The notes: generated by a model not told the origin, from the sequence alone. 64,000 nucleotides of DNA from Pseudoalteromonas shioyasakiensis (GCF_019134595.1 NZ_CP077770.1:454001-518000), one strand, 5' to 3'. Counted from the stretch's first letter, positions 27,967 through 38,850 are shown. Translations and numbers: made by a program.

Positions 27967-28812
27967 TTAAATGTCCTGTTCGCGATGGCGAATTTTTACA
28001 TTAGCATGAGTTTTAGAAAAGCTCTCACCAATTGTTTGCGCTAAGTAAACAGAGCGATGTTGGCCACCGGTACAACCAATAGCAATAGTCAGGTAACTGC
28101 GGTTATTACGCTCTAAGTGCGGTAACCAAGTTTGCACAAATGTTTGTATTTGCCACGTAAATTTTTGCACTATGCTGTGGCTAGCTAGGTAATCTTTGAC
28201 TGGTTGATCAAGGCCAGTTAGTGGCTTTAAATCAGGTTCCCAGTGTGGGTTAGGTAAAAAGCGTGCATCAAAAACGTAGTCAGCTTCTTTTGGAATACCA
28301 TGCTTAAAGCCAAACGACATAAAAGTAATAATCAGCTTTTTATCTTTTTTACCTAAAATCTTTTCGCGAATTGATTCTGCTAACTGATGAACACTTAGAT
28401 CAGTGGTATCAATCATAAAGTCAGCGCGAGTGATCAGCACATCAAGCAGTATTTTTTCTTGTTTAATGGCCAGATCAAGCGGCAAAGAGTCAATGGATAG
28501 TGGATGCAAGCGGCGTGTTTCTGAAAAGCGCTTGATCAGAGTTTGGTCATCACTGTCTAAATAGAATAGCGTTGGGTTTGCGAAACCTGGCAGGTACTCA
28601 AGAATATCATTAAATTCTTGCTGCTCTTTCGGTAAGTTACGTACGTCGATGCTGACCGCTATTTTATCGTAGTTATCAGACACACTTCGTACGAGCGAAG
28701 GAAGTAGATTAACTGGAATATTATCAACGCAATAATACCCTAAGTCTTCCAGTACTCGTAAAGCGACCGATTTACCTGAGCCTGAGCGACCGCTGATAAT
28801 TATTAATTCCAT
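27967..28812 (-). CDS. rapZ: RNase adapter protein RapZ
   Basis: A 281-residue protein with an N-terminal P-loop (SGRSGSGKSVALRVLED) and a C-terminal RNA-binding domain including GCTGGQHRSVYLAQ. In E. coli it hands the sRNA GlmZ to RNase E and so sets glucosamine-6-phosphate synthase levels. The start ATG is immediately next to the ptsN stop codon, implying coupled translation. Confidence 0.96.
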   Translation of the reverse strand: MELIIISGRSGSGKSVALRVLEDLGYYCVDNIPVNLLPSLVRSVSDNYDKIAVSIDVRNLPKEQQEFNDILEYLPGFANPTLFYLDSDDQTLIKRFSETRRLHPLSIDSLPLDLAIKQEKILLDVLITRADFMIDTTDLSVHQLAESIREKILGKKDKKLIITFMSFGFKHGIPKEADYVFDARFLPNPHWEPDLKPLTGLDQPVKDYLASHSIVQKFTWQIQTFVQTWLPHLERNNRSYLTIAIGCTGGQHRSVYLAQTIGESFSKTHANVKIRHREQDI

Positions 28813-29265
28813 TTATGCCTCTGCTGATATGACCTGAAACAGTTGCTGATCGGTAGTTGCACTACGCAGCTGTTTACAAAACTCTTTATCTTTAAGTCTA
28901 TCAGCAATTGTTGATAAGGTCTTTAGGTGAAGCTGACAGTCACCATCTGGTACGATGAGTGCTACAAAAATATCAACCGGGCGATTATCAATTGCATCAA
29001 AATTAATAGGGGATTCACTCACTATCACAAAAGCATGAGGTTCATCTGCGCCACTCATTCGGCCATGTGGAATAGCAATACCTCGGCCAATGCCGGTGCT
29101 ACCTAGTTTTTCTCGGTTGAGTAAAGCATCTAGGATATCTTGTTGCGATAAATGAGGAAGCTGCTGGTGAGCCAGTTCGCTGATATATTCAAGAATTCTT
29201 TTTTTGCTATTAAAAAGGACCGCAGCTTTGCTGCAGTCCTGGTTAGTAAGTGAACTTAGTTTCAT
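28813..29265 (-). CDS. ptsN: Nitrogen PTS EIIA component PtsN
   Basis: A 150-residue EIIA domain of the fructose/mannitol type. The phosphorylated histidine lies in GIAIPHGRMSG around residue 70. In its unphosphorylated form PtsN regulates potassium transport and other targets. It lies between hpf (3-bp gap) and rapZ in the conserved order. Confidence 0.95.
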   Translation of the reverse strand: MKLSSLTNQDCSKAAVLFNSKKRILEYISELAHQQLPHLSQQDILDALLNREKLGSTGIGRGIAIPHGRMSGADEPHAFVIVSESPINFDAIDNRPVDIFVALIVPDGDCQLHLKTLSTIADRLKDKEFCKQLRSATTDQQLFQVISAEA

Positions 29266-29268
29266 AAT

Positions 29269-29556
29269 TTAATGTCGAGCTAATTTCTCTTTGTGTTTAA
29301 TGACTTGGCGATCGAGTTTATCGATCAGTGAGTCAATGGCTGCGTACATATCTTGATGTTCTGTAGAAGCGAATAACTCGCCTCCGTTTACATGTAAAGT
29401 TGCTTCTGCTTTTTGGCTTAATTTTTCTACATCTAGAATGACATGAACATTATTAATATGGTCAAAATGCCTTTCTAGTTTCGCAAACTTGGTGTTTACA
29501 TAGTCTCTTAATGAATCTGTGATTTCTACATGACGACCAGTTAAATTTAGTTGCAT
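29269..29556 (-). CDS. hpf: Ribosome hibernation promoting factor HPF (short form)
   Basis: A 95-residue short HPF. It opens MQLNLTGRHVEITDSLRDYV and contains TLHVNGGELFAS and DMYAAIDSLIDKLDRQ, closely following E. coli HPF. It binds the 30S decoding region to form 100S dimers in stationary phase. An ATG two codons upstream (29562) lies nearer the AAGGA; I chose the second because the family starts MQLN. Confidence 0.95.
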   Translation of the reverse strand: MQLNLTGRHVEITDSLRDYVNTKFAKLERHFDHINNVHVILDVEKLSQKAEATLHVNGGELFASTEHQDMYAAIDSLIDKLDRQVIKHKEKLARH

Positions 29557-29583
29557 AAGCATTTTTCCTTCTATGTAAAACGT

Positions 29584-31080
29584 CTAAATCAGACTCTTAC
29601 GCTGATTAGACGGAGGTATTGCTAGAGACTCACGATATTTTGCAATTGTACGTCTAGCTACTTTAATTCCTTGCTCAGCCAATATATCTGCAATTTTGCT
29701 ATCACTCAATGGTTTAGCTGAGTTTTCTGCAGCGACTAACTTCTTGATTAAAGCGCGTATTGCTGTAGAAGAACACTCACCACCATTTTCGGTGCTGACA
29801 TGGCTTGAGAAGAAATATTTCAACTCAAAAATACCCCGTGGGGTATGCATATATTTTTGCGTTGTTACCCGTGAAATCGTCGATTCATGCATTTCGACCA
29901 TTTCAGCAACATCATTTAGCACCATCGGCTTCATTGCCTCAGGGCCATGCTCAAAGAAAGCTTGTTGTTGTTGAACGATACAGTTGGTCACTTTTAATAG
30001 CGTATCGTTACGGCTTTCTAAGCTTTTAATAAACCACTTAGCTTCTTGTAAGTGAGAGCGAATAAATTGGCTGTCGCTACTTGATTTAACAGAGCGAGAC
30101 ATCGCCGCATATTGGCTGTTCACTCTAATCTTTGGCATACAGTCTGGGTTTAACTCGACTACCCAGCGACCTTTTACTTTTTTTACTGATACATCAGGTA
30201 TGACGTACTCAGACTCTTCGCGCACTATGCTATCCGCAGGCTTAGGATTTAAGCTGTGGATGAGCGTCATCACTTCTTTAAGCTCGTTTTCTTTAAGCTT
30301 AGTCTTTTTCATCAAAGTTCGATAGTCGCGACTCGCTAATAATTCGATATGCTCAGATAAAACCATTTTAGTTTCAGCTAAATATGGCGTATTAGCATCG
30401 AATTGACGTAACTGAATGCACAGACATTCTTGTAAACTGCGTGCGCCAATACCAACAGGATCAAATAACTGAATTCTTTTTAAGACCGCTTCGACTTCAT
30501 CAAGTTCGATTTCTTCTTCATCGCTATTTTGATTAAAGCTTTCGACGATATCTTCACAGCTTACCGTTAAAATACCTGATTCATCGATAGCTTCTACAAT
30601 TGCCACAGCAATCGCTTCATCAGTAGGGCTAAATGGCGTGAGCTGTAATTGCCACATTAGGTATTCGTGAAGGGTTTCGGTTGATGCACCCTGATAGATT
30701 GATTCATCTTCAGGCATTGGCCCTGACGATGTTGAAGGGGCGGCACTCATGTACTCATCCCAGGTAACATCCATAGCTAAGTCATCGCTTACGGTGTCTT
30801 TATTGAGAGCATCACTACTTTCTTGCTCGTATTCGCTAGGAGCTTCTTCGGCAGACGCGCTGACTTGCACATCGTCAGATTCAGCTTTTTGCTCATTCTT
30901 GCCGGTGCTTTCTTCGTTGTAATCCGCTTCTTCCACTTCAAGTAGAGGATTACTATCAAGCGCTTCTTGAATTTCTTGCTGGAGATCCAATGTACTGAGC
31001 TGCAACAAACGAATAGCTTGTTGCAGTTGTGGAGTCATTGTAAGTTGCTGGCCCATGCGCAGCTGTAATGATTGCCTCAT
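29584..31080 (-). CDS. rpoN: RNA polymerase sigma-54 factor
   Basis: A 498-residue sigma-54. Region I is Gln/Leu-rich ([19 protein letters not shown]). A long acidic region II spans about residues 50-125. The core-binding domain and a helix-turn-helix ([14 protein letters not shown]) follow, and the RpoN box [10 protein letters not shown] lies near the C-terminus. It recognises -24/-12 promoters such as the one seen at pspA. It lies between lptB and hpf in conserved order. Confidence 0.98.
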   Translation of the reverse strand: MRQSLQLRMGQQLTMTPQLQQAIRLLQLSTLDLQQEIQEALDSNPLLEVEEADYNEESTGKNEQKAESDDVQVSASAEEAPSEYEQESSDALNKDTVSDDLAMDVTWDEYMSAAPSTSSGPMPEDESIYQGASTETLHEYLMWQLQLTPFSPTDEAIAVAIVEAIDESGILTVSCEDIVESFNQNSDEEEIELDEVEAVLKRIQLFDPVGIGARSLQECLCIQLRQFDANTPYLAETKMVLSEHIELLASRDYRTLMKKTKLKENELKEVMTLIHSLNPKPADSIVREESEYVIPDVSVKKVKGRWVVELNPDCMPKIRVNSQYAAMSRSVKSSSDSQFIRSHLQEAKWFIKSLESRNDTLLKVTNCIVQQQQAFFEHGPEAMKPMVLNDVAEMVEMHESTISRVTTQKYMHTPRGIFELKYFFSSHVSTENGGECSSTAIRALIKKLVAAENSAKPLSDSKIADILAEQGIKVARRTIAKYRESLAIPPSNQRKSLI

Positions 31081-31195
31081 GTATCCCTAACAATCCTTTT
31101 TAAGTTATCGATAACTGTGCAAACACAGTTAAGTCATTATCGATTTATTGTCATTGTTATAAGTCTAGCAGATGCTCTAGTCGCTGGCGTAATGG

Positions 31196-31921
31196 TTACA
31201 GCCTGAATTGCTCGCCTAGATATACATCGCGTACAGTTTGGTCTGCTAATACGTGCTCAGGTGTGCCTGATGCAATTAGCTCCCCATGAGAAACAATGTA
31301 GGCTTTTTCACAAACATCAAGGGTTTCTCGAACATTATGGTCAGTAATTAGTACACCAATACCACGATTTTTTAGGTGCTCAATTATTTTCTTTATATCT
31401 AACACTGAAATTGGATCAACACCAGCAAAAGGCTCATCTAAAAGGATAAATTTAGGATTTGCGGCTAATGCGCGAGCAATTTCAACACGGCGGCGTTCAC
31501 CACCTGACAGCGCCATACCTTGGCTATCGCGAATGTGTTGGATGCTAAATTCATCGAGTAAGCTATTTAGTGTTTCTTCGCGACCTGCTTTGTTTAGATC
31601 TTTGCGAGTTTCTAAAATAGCCATCAAGTTTTGGTACACCGTTAACTTTCGAAAAATTGACGATTCTTGTGGCAGATAGCCGATACCTAAGCGGGCACGA
31701 TTGTGCATTGGCAAAAGGGTAATATCGTTATCATCAATGCTGATTTTACCTTTGTCGCTTGGTACTAAGCCTACAATCATGTAGAAGGTGGTGGTTTTAC
31801 CTGCGCCATTTGGGCCAAGCAAGCCAACAATACTGCCTGCCTCAACTTCAAGACCGACATTTTTAACCACTTGACGGCCTTTGTAGCTTTTAGCTAAAAG
31901 CTCTGCTTTTAATGTGCTCAT
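31196..31921 (-). CDS. lptB: LPS export ABC transporter ATP-binding protein LptB
   Basis: A 241-residue ABC ATPase with Walker [11 protein letters not shown], signature [14 protein letters not shown], Walker [14 protein letters not shown] and the switch His in LITDHNVRE. It powers the LptFG complex that extracts LPS from the inner membrane. The ATG overlaps the lptA stop by 4 bp. Confidence 0.97.
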   Translation of the reverse strand: MSTLKAELLAKSYKGRQVVKNVGLEVEAGSIVGLLGPNGAGKTTTFYMIVGLVPSDKGKISIDDNDITLLPMHNRARLGIGYLPQESSIFRKLTVYQNLMAILETRKDLNKAGREETLNSLLDEFSIQHIRDSQGMALSGGERRRVEIARALAANPKFILLDEPFAGVDPISVLDIKKIIEHLKNRGIGVLITDHNVRETLDVCEKAYIVSHGELIASGTPEHVLADQTVRDVYLGEQFRL

Positions 31922-32439
31922 GGTTGGCCTTTATTGTCTTTTTTATTTTCAACAGGTACTAAAATAGTGTGTACACGATCTGTTGAATTTTCGTCTTTTT
32001 CAGCACTGATCAGCTGCTGTGCCATATCATAGGTAATGCTTTTTGCTGTTACTTTTTGACCTGCTTGAGTAACTTCAGCTTCACCGTTTAAGGTTAAGAA
32101 GCGTTTTGCAACATCATAACGAACTTCTTCGGCGCTGGCGCTCATCACGGTGCCATCAGTTTGTTTTTCTTCGAAGTAAGCTGGTGTGCCTGTGGCAATA
32201 ATTAACTCTACTGTACCTTCGGTGTCGCCGCCATGTGCTTCAAGGCGCTCTGCGGTAATACGACGATTACCATGCACGATCTCTACGTTACCTTCGAATA
32301 TGCCAACGCCATCTTTTAGTTTCCCTACTTGGCGATCTGAGCTAATGCTAATCTGAGCGCCAGTTTGCTCGGCAGCTGCGCCCGAAAAGGCAATCAATAA
32401 GCTTGGGATCAGGAGTAATTTCTTCAGTTTATTGGTCAT
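31918..32439 (-). CDS. lptA: LPS transport periplasmic protein LptA
   Basis: A 173-residue periplasmic OstA-domain protein. A signal peptide ends around residue 23 (SGAAAEQ). The beta-jellyroll contains [20 protein letters not shown] and [19 protein letters not shown], both typical of LptA. It bridges LptC and LptD. The start overlaps the lptC 3' end by 11 bp. Confidence 0.95.
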   Translation of the reverse strand: MTNKLKKLLLIPSLLIAFSGAAAEQTGAQISISSDRQVGKLKDGVGIFEGNVEIVHGNRRITAERLEAHGGDTEGTVELIIATGTPAYFEEKQTDGTVMSASAEEVRYDVAKRFLTLNGEAEVTQAGQKVTAKSITYDMAQQLISAEKDENSTDRVHTILVPVENKKDNKGQP

Positions 32440-32983
32440 AGTATATGGTTCGTGTATGGTTAGTTAACTCAACAATTTCGGTTTTTAAATCGGCTTTTAA
32501 GCCTTTACCGGTAATCTTTAAATTCGGTCCTGTTAGTGTCACAGGTTGCTTTGAAAACATGGTCATTTTATCAATATCGACATTAATGTTTTCTGCTTTT
32601 ATATCTTCGATCATACCGTTATGGGTTAAGTTTTTAGCAACTACATCCCCTTCAAAAATCAGCTGATCGTTTTCGTACAATGTGGCTTCTTTGGCTTTTA
32701 CTTGCCAAACCTGCTGGTCGCCATAAATAGTAAAAATAGGTTGCTCAAAAAAGGTAAACCCTAATTGTTGATACAACTCCATTTTAGCAGCAGCCACTTT
32801 ATGACTAATTTTGCCTTGCTCGTCATACGCTGTTTGCTTTAACGCCACAGCAGTGTAATCAGGTGTTGCGATGATCTCGTCTTCACTAGTTATTGTGTCT
32901 GTTGATTGGTTAAAGTACGGGTACCATAACCAGACCATGCAACAAACAAAAACAATACTCAGTAAAATACGGGCTATATTCAT
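32429..32983 (-). CDS. lptC: LPS export protein LptC
   Basis: A 184-residue protein with an N-terminal transmembrane anchor (ILLSIVFVCCMVWLWY) and a periplasmic LptC jellyroll domain (YDEQGKISHKVAA, LIFEGDVVAKN, VTLTGPNLKITGKG). It receives LPS from LptBFG and passes it to LptA. It overlaps kdsC by 4 bp and lptA by 11 bp. Confidence 0.94.
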   Translation of the reverse strand: MNIARILLSIVFVCCMVWLWYPYFNQSTDTITSEDEIIATPDYTAVALKQTAYDEQGKISHKVAAAKMELYQQLGFTFFEQPIFTIYGDQQVWQVKAKEATLYENDQLIFEGDVVAKNLTHNGMIEDIKAENINVDIDKMTMFSKQPVTLTGPNLKITGKGLKADLKTEIVELTNHTRTIYYDQ

Positions 32984-33531
32984 GCGCTGGTTCCATCGCT
33001 AGTTAACGGCTTACCGTTTTCTAACATCAGTAAATCAGTTAATTCACGCACAGCTCCAAAGCCACCTGGTAATAATGTGGTGTAATGAGCCAGCTTTTTA
33101 ATCAGTGGGTGTGCATCGTTTACAGCAACAGCAAACCCTACTTTTTCCATTACTGGTAAGTCTGGACCATCATCACCAATATAGGCAATTTGTTCATCGG
33201 TCAGCCCCAGTTTATCTTTTAACTCTTGATAAGCAATCAGCTTATCTTCTTGTCCCTGATAAATGTGCTGAACAGTAAGGCTAGTCATTCGCTGCTGAAC
33301 TATTTGTGAATGGCGGCCAGTAATCACTGCCACTTCAAAGCCACTATTAATGAGCGCTTTAATACCAAAGCCATCTTTAGTATTAAATGCTTTAAGCTCT
33401 TCGCCATCATTACCTAAATAAATTCGGCCATCAGAAAAAACACCATCTATATCACAGATTAGCAATTTTACTTTTTGTGCGCGCTGACTCACATCAGGGC
33501 TAAGAGGCTGGTATAGCTCGGCGAATGTCAT
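32980..33531 (-). CDS. kdsC: 3-deoxy-D-manno-octulosonate 8-phosphate phosphatase KdsC
   Basis: A 183-residue C0-type HAD phosphatase. The nucleophile motif is LLICDIDGVFSDGRIY, followed by AVITGRHS and the acidic motif YIGDDGPDLPVM. It removes phosphate from Kdo-8-P, completing Kdo synthesis for LPS. It follows kdsD with a 3-bp gap. Confidence 0.96.
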   Translation of the reverse strand: MTFAELYQPLSPDVSQRAQKVKLLICDIDGVFSDGRIYLGNDGEELKAFNTKDGFGIKALINSGFEVAVITGRHSQIVQQRMTSLTVQHIYQGQEDKLIAYQELKDKLGLTDEQIAYIGDDGPDLPVMEKVGFAVAVNDAHPLIKKLAHYTTLLPGGFGAVRELTDLLMLENGKPLTSDGTSA

Positions 33532-33534
33532 TGC

Positions 33535-34506
33535 TTAAAGAACTCCTGCTTTTAATAGGTCTTGCATATTAAGGGCACCAATTGGCGTATTACTTTGATC
33601 TACAACAATTAAACCATTGATACGTTTACGTTCCATAATATTTAGAGCTTCAGCTGCAAGCATGTCAGGGCGAGCAGTTGTACATGAACGGGTCATCACT
33701 TGGCTAATTGCAGTGCTATGGATATCGATGCGCTGCTCTAAAATACGGCGTAAGTCACCATCAGTGAATAACCCGGCTAATTTTTCATCAGCACCAATAA
33801 CCGCGGTCATACCAAGGCCCTTAGCTGACATTTCGATTAGTGCATCTTTGATGCTTTGGGTTTCGCTAACGATTGGCGTGGCATCGCCTGCGTGCATCAC
33901 ATCATCTAATGTAAGTAATAAACGTTTACCTAAGCTGCCACCAGGGTGCGAAAGCGCAAAATCATCGGCAGTGAAACCACGGGTTTCAAGTAGCGCAACC
34001 GCCATTGCATCGCCCATAACCAAGGTTGCTGTGGTACTTGCAGTTGGCGCAAGGCCTAACGGACATGCCTCTTGGCTTACTTTAATGCACACATGTACAT
34101 CAGACAGTTTTGCCATGGTTGAGTCTGGGTTGCCTGTGAGTGAAATCATCTTTGCGCCAATGCGCTTGATAACAGGAATAATGCTAAGTACTTCGCTGGT
34201 CTCACCTGAGTTCGAAATGCACATCACTACATCATCACGGGTGATCATGCCTAAATCACCGTGGCTTGCTTCGCCTGGGTGAACAAAAAATGCCGGTGTG
34301 CCAGTACTTGCAAGAGTCGCCGCAATTTTATTACCAACGTGGCCTGACTTGCCCATACCAATCACAATAATACGACCAGTACATTGGAACATTAATTGGC
34401 AAGCGTTATCGAAATCTTGATTTATATATTGCTCAATTTCTTGTAAGGCTTGTGCTTCAATTTCGAGTACGCGCTTACCCTGCGCGATAAAGCTAGGTTG
34501 TGTCAT
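33535..34506 (-). CDS. kdsD: D-arabinose 5-phosphate isomerase KdsD
   Basis: A 323-residue protein with an N-terminal SIS domain (GMGKSGHVGNKIAATLASTG, SNSGETSEV) and two C-terminal CBS domains from about residue 205. It turns ribulose 5-phosphate into arabinose 5-phosphate, the first step of Kdo synthesis. The long antisense frame at 33617-34282 is a shadow. Confidence 0.96.
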   Translation of the reverse strand: MTQPSFIAQGKRVLEIEAQALQEIEQYINQDFDNACQLMFQCTGRIIVIGMGKSGHVGNKIAATLASTGTPAFFVHPGEASHGDLGMITRDDVVMCISNSGETSEVLSIIPVIKRIGAKMISLTGNPDSTMAKLSDVHVCIKVSQEACPLGLAPTASTTATLVMGDAMAVALLETRGFTADDFALSHPGGSLGKRLLLTLDDVMHAGDATPIVSETQSIKDALIEMSAKGLGMTAVIGADEKLAGLFTDGDLRRILEQRIDIHSTAISQVMTRSCTTARPDMLAAEALNIMERKRINGLIVVDQSNTPIGALNMQDLLKAGVL

Positions 34507-34509
34507 TAA

Positions 34510-35478
34510 TTATCCTACTTGGCTGAAAATATAGCCCTGATATGCAATAAATGCGACTAACAAGAAGCCACCTTCTACTCTATTGATACGACGAGCACCT
34601 TTAAAGTTCAATGACATGGCAATCAATACAATCGTTGCTGCAATCATGATAAGTGCATCGCGGTTTGCCGCAGAAGGGTCAATAATCGATGGATTGATAA
34701 TACCCGCAAGTGGTAATACGGCGAGTAAATTAAAAATGTTTGAGCCAACGATATTACCAAGCGCTAAATCGTCTTCGTTCTTTAATACCCCTGCAATACA
34801 AGCTGCCAGCTCTGGTAAGCTGGTACCAATAGCAATTATGGTTAAACCTATTACAAGATCTGATAGACCAAAATATTTTGCGATATCAACGGCTGATTCA
34901 ACTAAAAAGTGTGAACTGACTGGTAATAAAATCATGCCGATGACTAACCAAAATACGGCAGATTTGGTACTGACATCGTTCGGAACGTCTTCACATGCTT
35001 CGCTGACGAATGGGTCATCTTGATTTTTAGCACGCAGAGACACAATAACTAAGCCACCAATGAACACCGCAAAAGCAATCATCAATGCAATGCCTTCAGC
35101 GAACGAAAAATAGTTGTCTGAGAACACATACCAAGCAGCTACAGAGATTAACAGGACCAGCGGCATCTCGCGTTTAAGTGTCATTGAAGACACTGAAAGA
35201 GGGCGCAGTAAGGCTGTGACACCAAGTACAAGCAAGATGTTAGTAATGTTAGAGCCGACTGCATTACCTACCGCAGTATCTGTTTTATCAGCAAGTGCTG
35301 CCGATGCAGATACCATCATTTCAGGGGCTGATGAGCCCATAGCAACAACGGTTAAACCAATGATTAGGGTGGGGATCCCCATATTTTTTGCGAGTGCAGC
35401 CGCCCCATAAACAAACCGATCGGCACTCCAAACGAGTGCAGCAAAACCAATAATTAAAATGACAAAAGAAGTCACCAT
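34510..35478 (-). CDS. yrbG: Calcium/sodium antiporter family protein (YrbG)
   Basis: A 322-residue membrane protein with about ten helices in two inverted halves. The alpha repeats are visible as AMGSSAPEMMVS...GNAVGSNITNI in the first half and AIGTSLPELAACI...GNIVGSNIFNL in the second, the signature of CaCA exchangers. Ion specificity is not established for YrbG itself. First gene of the leftward cluster, divergent from mlaF. Confidence 0.95.
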   Translation of the reverse strand: MVTSFVILIIGFAALVWSADRFVYGAAALAKNMGIPTLIIGLTVVAMGSSAPEMMVSASAALADKTDTAVGNAVGSNITNILLVLGVTALLRPLSVSSMTLKREMPLVLLISVAAWYVFSDNYFSFAEGIALMIAFAVFIGGLVIVSLRAKNQDDPFVSEACEDVPNDVSTKSAVFWLVIGMILLPVSSHFLVESAVDIAKYFGLSDLVIGLTIIAIGTSLPELAACIAGVLKNEDDLALGNIVGSNIFNLLAVLPLAGIINPSIIDPSAANRDALIMIAATIVLIAMSLNFKGARRINRVEGGFLLVAFIAYQGYIFSQVG

Positions 35479-35702
35479 TGTGATACGCCAACATTACTTA
35501 TACAGATGACTGCAAATAGTAACAAAAGCGAACCTGAAAGTATAAGTAAAAGAATGGGCTGGCGAGCATAAAGCGTGCTTAGCAAGGAAACTAAATTTCA
35601 GGTGTCGTTAAGCTCTTTGCAGCTAGCTTTAGAATTTATTGATAGAAAATATTACAAAATTTTACGATTTGTTTTTTCCATCTTGACTAAAAAACCCTTA
35701 AA

Positions 35703-36545
35703 ATGGCAAAACTAGTGAAAAACGTTATGGAGAGCGACTTGTCGCAATCAATAGTAGAAATCAAGGATGTAACCTTTTCACGGGGCGATAGAATCATATA
35801 TAAAAATATGAGTTTTAACATTCCGAAAGGCAAGATTACCGCTATCATGGGACCAAGCGGCATTGGTAAAACCACCATGTTGCGCTTAATTGGCGGTCAG
35901 CTTAAACCTGATTCTGGTGACATTTTATTTGAAGGTAACAGTATTCCTGGCATGACTCGCAAGGAACTTTATGCTGCCCGCACCAAAATGAGTATGCTGT
36001 TTCAAAGTGGCGCTTTATTTACCGATATGTCAGTGTTTGACAATATCGCCTTTCCTTTGCGCGAACATACTCAACTCAGCGAAGATTTAATTCGTCTTGT
36101 CGTTTTAATGAAATTACAAGCAGTCGGCTTACGTGGTGCACAAGACTTAATGCCTTCTGAGCTTTCTGGTGGTATGGCTCGCCGTGCTGCTTTGGCTCGT
36201 TCAATTGCTCTTGATCCGGAGCTTATCATGTACGATGAACCATTTGCGGGCCAAGATCCTATCTCTATGGGTGTATTAGTTAAGCTAATTAAATCACTGA
36301 ATGAGGTGTTAGGTTTATCATCACTTATCGTGACCCATGATGTAACAGAGGTGATGAGCATTGCTGATCACGTGATCATCATTGCTGATCAAGGGGTGAT
36401 AGGCGAAGGTTCACCAGAGCAAATGCAAAACCATGAATCTGAGCTTGTACAACAGTTCTTAAATGGTTTATCGGATGGCCCTGTACCATTCCATTTCCCA
36501 GCTCCTGCGTATGATGATGAATTACTAGGAGTGCATAATGCTTGA
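35703..36545 (+). CDS. mlaF: Phospholipid ABC transporter ATP-binding protein MlaF
   Basis: A 280-residue ABC ATPase with Walker [15 protein letters not shown], signature [15 protein letters not shown], Walker [14 protein letters not shown] and switch region IVTHDVTE. It drives the Mla system, which moves phospholipids between outer and inner membranes. Start uncertain: an in-frame ATG at 35727 gives MESDLSQ, and neither site has a good Shine-Dalgarno. It overlaps mlaE by 8 bp. Confidence 0.96.
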   Translation: MAKLVKNVMESDLSQSIVEIKDVTFSRGDRIIYKNMSFNIPKGKITAIMGPSGIGKTTMLRLIGGQLKPDSGDILFEGNSIPGMTRKELYAARTKMSMLFQSGALFTDMSVFDNIAFPLREHTQLSEDLIRLVVLMKLQAVGLRGAQDLMPSELSGGMARRAALARSIALDPELIMYDEPFAGQDPISMGVLVKLIKSLNEVLGLSSLIVTHDVTEVMSIADHVIIIADQGVIGEGSPEQMQNHESELVQQFLNGLSDGPVPFHFPAPAYDDELLGVHNA

Positions 36546-37317
36546 TCTATTCCAGAAGTTAGGTCACAAAACATTAGGGCGCTTTGCAGCGCTTGGCCGC
36601 TCTACTCAGATGCTGTTTGGTGCACTCGTTAATGTGCCGAACTTCAAAAAAGGCACGCCTTTACTTGTTCGCCAATTATATATGGTGGGCTCGCAATCTC
36701 TTTTAATCATTATGGTGTCAGGCTTATTCATCGGTATGGTGCTCGCCCTGCAGGGTTACACCGTATTAGTAGGCTATGGTGCTGAAGATAGCTTAGGACC
36801 ATTAGTGGCATTGAGCTTATTACGTGAGTTAGGCCCTGTAGTAACAGCGTTATTGTTTGCAGGACGCGCGGGTAGTGCGCTTACTGCTGAAATCGGTTTA
36901 ATGAAAGCAACCGAGCAATTATCAAGTTTAGAGATGATGGCGATTGATCCACTTAAACGCATTATTGCACCGCGTTTTTGGGCTGGTTTTATCAGTATGC
37001 CGTTACTTGCATTGATATTTTCTGCGGTTGCTATTATCGGCGCTCATTTAGTGGGTGTTGATTGGCTTGGTGTTGACTCAGGAAGCTTCTGGTCAATCAT
37101 GCAAGCGCAAGTGTCGTTCCAACAAGATATTGTGAACGGCATGATTAAGAGTTTTGTATTCGCCATGATTGTGACTTGGATTGCACTTTACAAAGGCTAT
37201 GACTGTGTTCCTACATCTGAGGGGATCAGTAAAGCGACAACAGAAACCGTTGTGCACTCGTCATTGGCAGTATTAGGTTTTGACTTTATTTTAACAGCGG
37301 TAATGTTTACCAGCTAA
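36538..37317 (+). CDS. mlaE: Phospholipid ABC transporter permease MlaE
   Basis: A 259-residue permease with about five membrane helices. [40 protein letters not shown] and [19 protein letters not shown] are the MlaE family blocks. TAGGAGTGCATA near the start lies within the end of mlaF, indicating coupled translation. Confidence 0.96.
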   Translation: MLDLFQKLGHKTLGRFAALGRSTQMLFGALVNVPNFKKGTPLLVRQLYMVGSQSLLIIMVSGLFIGMVLALQGYTVLVGYGAEDSLGPLVALSLLRELGPVVTALLFAGRAGSALTAEIGLMKATEQLSSLEMMAIDPLKRIIAPRFWAGFISMPLLALIFSAVAIIGAHLVGVDWLGVDSGSFWSIMQAQVSFQQDIVNGMIKSFVFAMIVTWIALYKGYDCVPTSEGISKATTETVVHSSLAVLGFDFILTAVMFTS

Positions 37318-37330
37318 TTAGGGTATAAAG

Positions 37331-37879
37331 ATGAATTCACGGAAATTAGAAATATTAGTTGGCTTTTTTGTAGCCCTTGGTATCGCTGCATTTGCATTAT
37401 TAGCATTTAAAGTTGCGAATGCCGGCATTAGTGGTAGTGGTGAGACTTACCAACTGAACGCAAAGTTTGAAAATATTGGCTCTTTAAAAGCACGTGCGCC
37501 GATCAAAGTAGGTGGTGTAGTTGTTGGCCGAGTTGAATCAATCTTTATTCACCCAAAAGAGTTTGTGCCTGTGGTTAATATGGCGATTGATGCAAATTAC
37601 TTATGTAAGTTTTCAGACACAACATCAATCTCTATTTTGACATCAGGTATCTTAGGTGAGCAGTACCTAGGCATAAACCCTGTTATTGCTCCTGAATCTG
37701 CTGAGCAACGCTGTATGGGTGAAGATGTAACAGCCAGTGAGCATGATACAGATCTAGATGATTTATTTGGTGTTGAAAGCAAAGCGCTTGCAGATGGTGA
37801 CTACATTACTGATACAAAATCAGCGCTTGTTTTAGAAGAGTTAATTGGTCAGTTCTTATTCAACCAGGGTGGTGAATAA
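37331..37879 (+). CDS. mlaD: Phospholipid-binding MCE protein MlaD
   Basis: A 182-residue protein with one N-terminal transmembrane helix (ILVGFFVALGIAAFALLAF) and a single MCE domain (LNAKFENIGSLKARAPIKVGG, ILTSGILGEQYLG). In E. coli it forms a hexameric ring on MlaFE. Normal length. Start 13 bp after mlaE. Confidence 0.96.
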   Translation: MNSRKLEILVGFFVALGIAAFALLAFKVANAGISGSGETYQLNAKFENIGSLKARAPIKVGGVVVGRVESIFIHPKEFVPVVNMAIDANYLCKFSDTTSISILTSGILGEQYLGINPVIAPESAEQRCMGEDVTASEHDTDLDDLFGVESKALADGDYITDTKSALVLEELIGQFLFNQGGE

Positions 37880-37881
37880 TT

Positions 37882-38559
37882 ATGTTTAAGAAGTTTTTGT
37901 TATGTATAGCTGTGCTGTTTAGCCTAAACGCACAAGCCGCTGAACCTAAGGTTGATTTAAAAGACCCGTACAAAATGGTTCGTACAGTGTCAGATAATAC
38001 CTTTGCTCGTATTACTAAAGATCAACCTCTTATTGCGAAAGACAAAGAGCATCTTCGCGTTATCGTAGAAGAAGAGCTAATGCCTTACATTGACTACAAG
38101 TATGCTGCACTGCGCGTACTAGGTAATCACGTGTCAAAGGTGCGTGCTATCGAAGATAAAGAGGAAAAAGCAAAGGCGATTAAAGAGTTACAACGTTTCA
38201 TTGACGTTTTCCAAAAGTATTTAATTGCAACTTACGCAGGTGTGTTTACTCAATACACTAACCAAAGCGTTGAGTTTGCTCCGCCTCAGCCTTTCAAAGG
38301 CCAAGATGTGGTGGTTGTTAAAACTAAGATTGTTGAAGCCGGTAAACCTGATATTAGAATCGACTTTAAAGTACGTGAAGACCGCAGTGGTGACTGGGGC
38401 GCGTACGATATGATCGCAGAGGGTATTAGTTTGCTTGATGCTAAACAAAGTGAATTACAAGGTATTTTACGCCAACATGGTCTAGATTATGTAAGTGATT
38501 TACTAGAGCAGAAGAGCCAACTGCCAGTGCAATTTAGAGGTGAAGGTGGTGATGAGTAA
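37882..38559 (+). CDS. mlaC: Periplasmic phospholipid-binding protein MlaC
   Basis: A 225-residue exported protein. The signal peptide ends near residue 19 (LNAQAAEPK). The mature MlaC fold has DYKYAALRVLG, YAGVFTQYTNQSVEF and the C-terminal RQHGLDYVSDLLEQK. It shuttles phospholipid between MlaA-OmpC and MlaD. Two bases separate it from mlaD. Confidence 0.96.
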   Translation: MFKKFLLCIAVLFSLNAQAAEPKVDLKDPYKMVRTVSDNTFARITKDQPLIAKDKEHLRVIVEEELMPYIDYKYAALRVLGNHVSKVRAIEDKEEKAKAIKELQRFIDVFQKYLIATYAGVFTQYTNQSVEFAPPQPFKGQDVVVVKTKIVEAGKPDIRIDFKVREDRSGDWGAYDMIAEGISLLDAKQSELQGILRQHGLDYVSDLLEQKSQLPVQFRGEGGDE

Positions 38560-38845
38560 AGTCGAGATTACTCAACTTGAAGATAACCAGTTTCGAGTCA
38601 GTGGCGAACTGACTCGAAATTCAATCGGCCGTGAACGCCTTCTGAACGCAAAGCCAGATTCTAGCCATAAAACATGGTATTTTGACCTTTCTGGGCTATC
38701 TAGGGTTGACACGGCGGGCTTAGCTTGGTTAATTCACTCTTTCGCAGAATTAAAGCAGCGAGGTATTCACCTTGAACTGCAAAATAGCCCTGAACAATTG
38801 CAAAATTTAATGCAGTTGGGTCAGGTCACAAACCTATTTGAGTGA
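38552..38845 (+). CDS. mlaB: STAS-domain protein MlaB
   Basis: A 97-residue STAS domain with the signature [20 protein letters not shown], containing the conserved Asp-Ser/Thr region. It binds MlaF in the cytosol and is needed for transporter assembly. I chose the ATG at 38552, after GAAGGTGG and overlapping the mlaC stop by 8 bp, rather than the GTG at 38540. Confidence 0.94.
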   Translation: MSKVEITQLEDNQFRVSGELTRNSIGRERLLNAKPDSSHKTWYFDLSGLSRVDTAGLAWLIHSFAELKQRGIHLELQNSPEQLQNLMQLGQVTNLFE

Positions 38846-38850
38846 GATTT

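Noticed and set aside
33617..34282. 221-residue plus-strand open frame opposite kdsD
   Set aside because: It lies wholly within kdsD on the other strand with low-complexity Ser/Ile/Val composition, a codon-bias shadow. The same holds for 2210-2554, 34583-35023 and 39549-39953.
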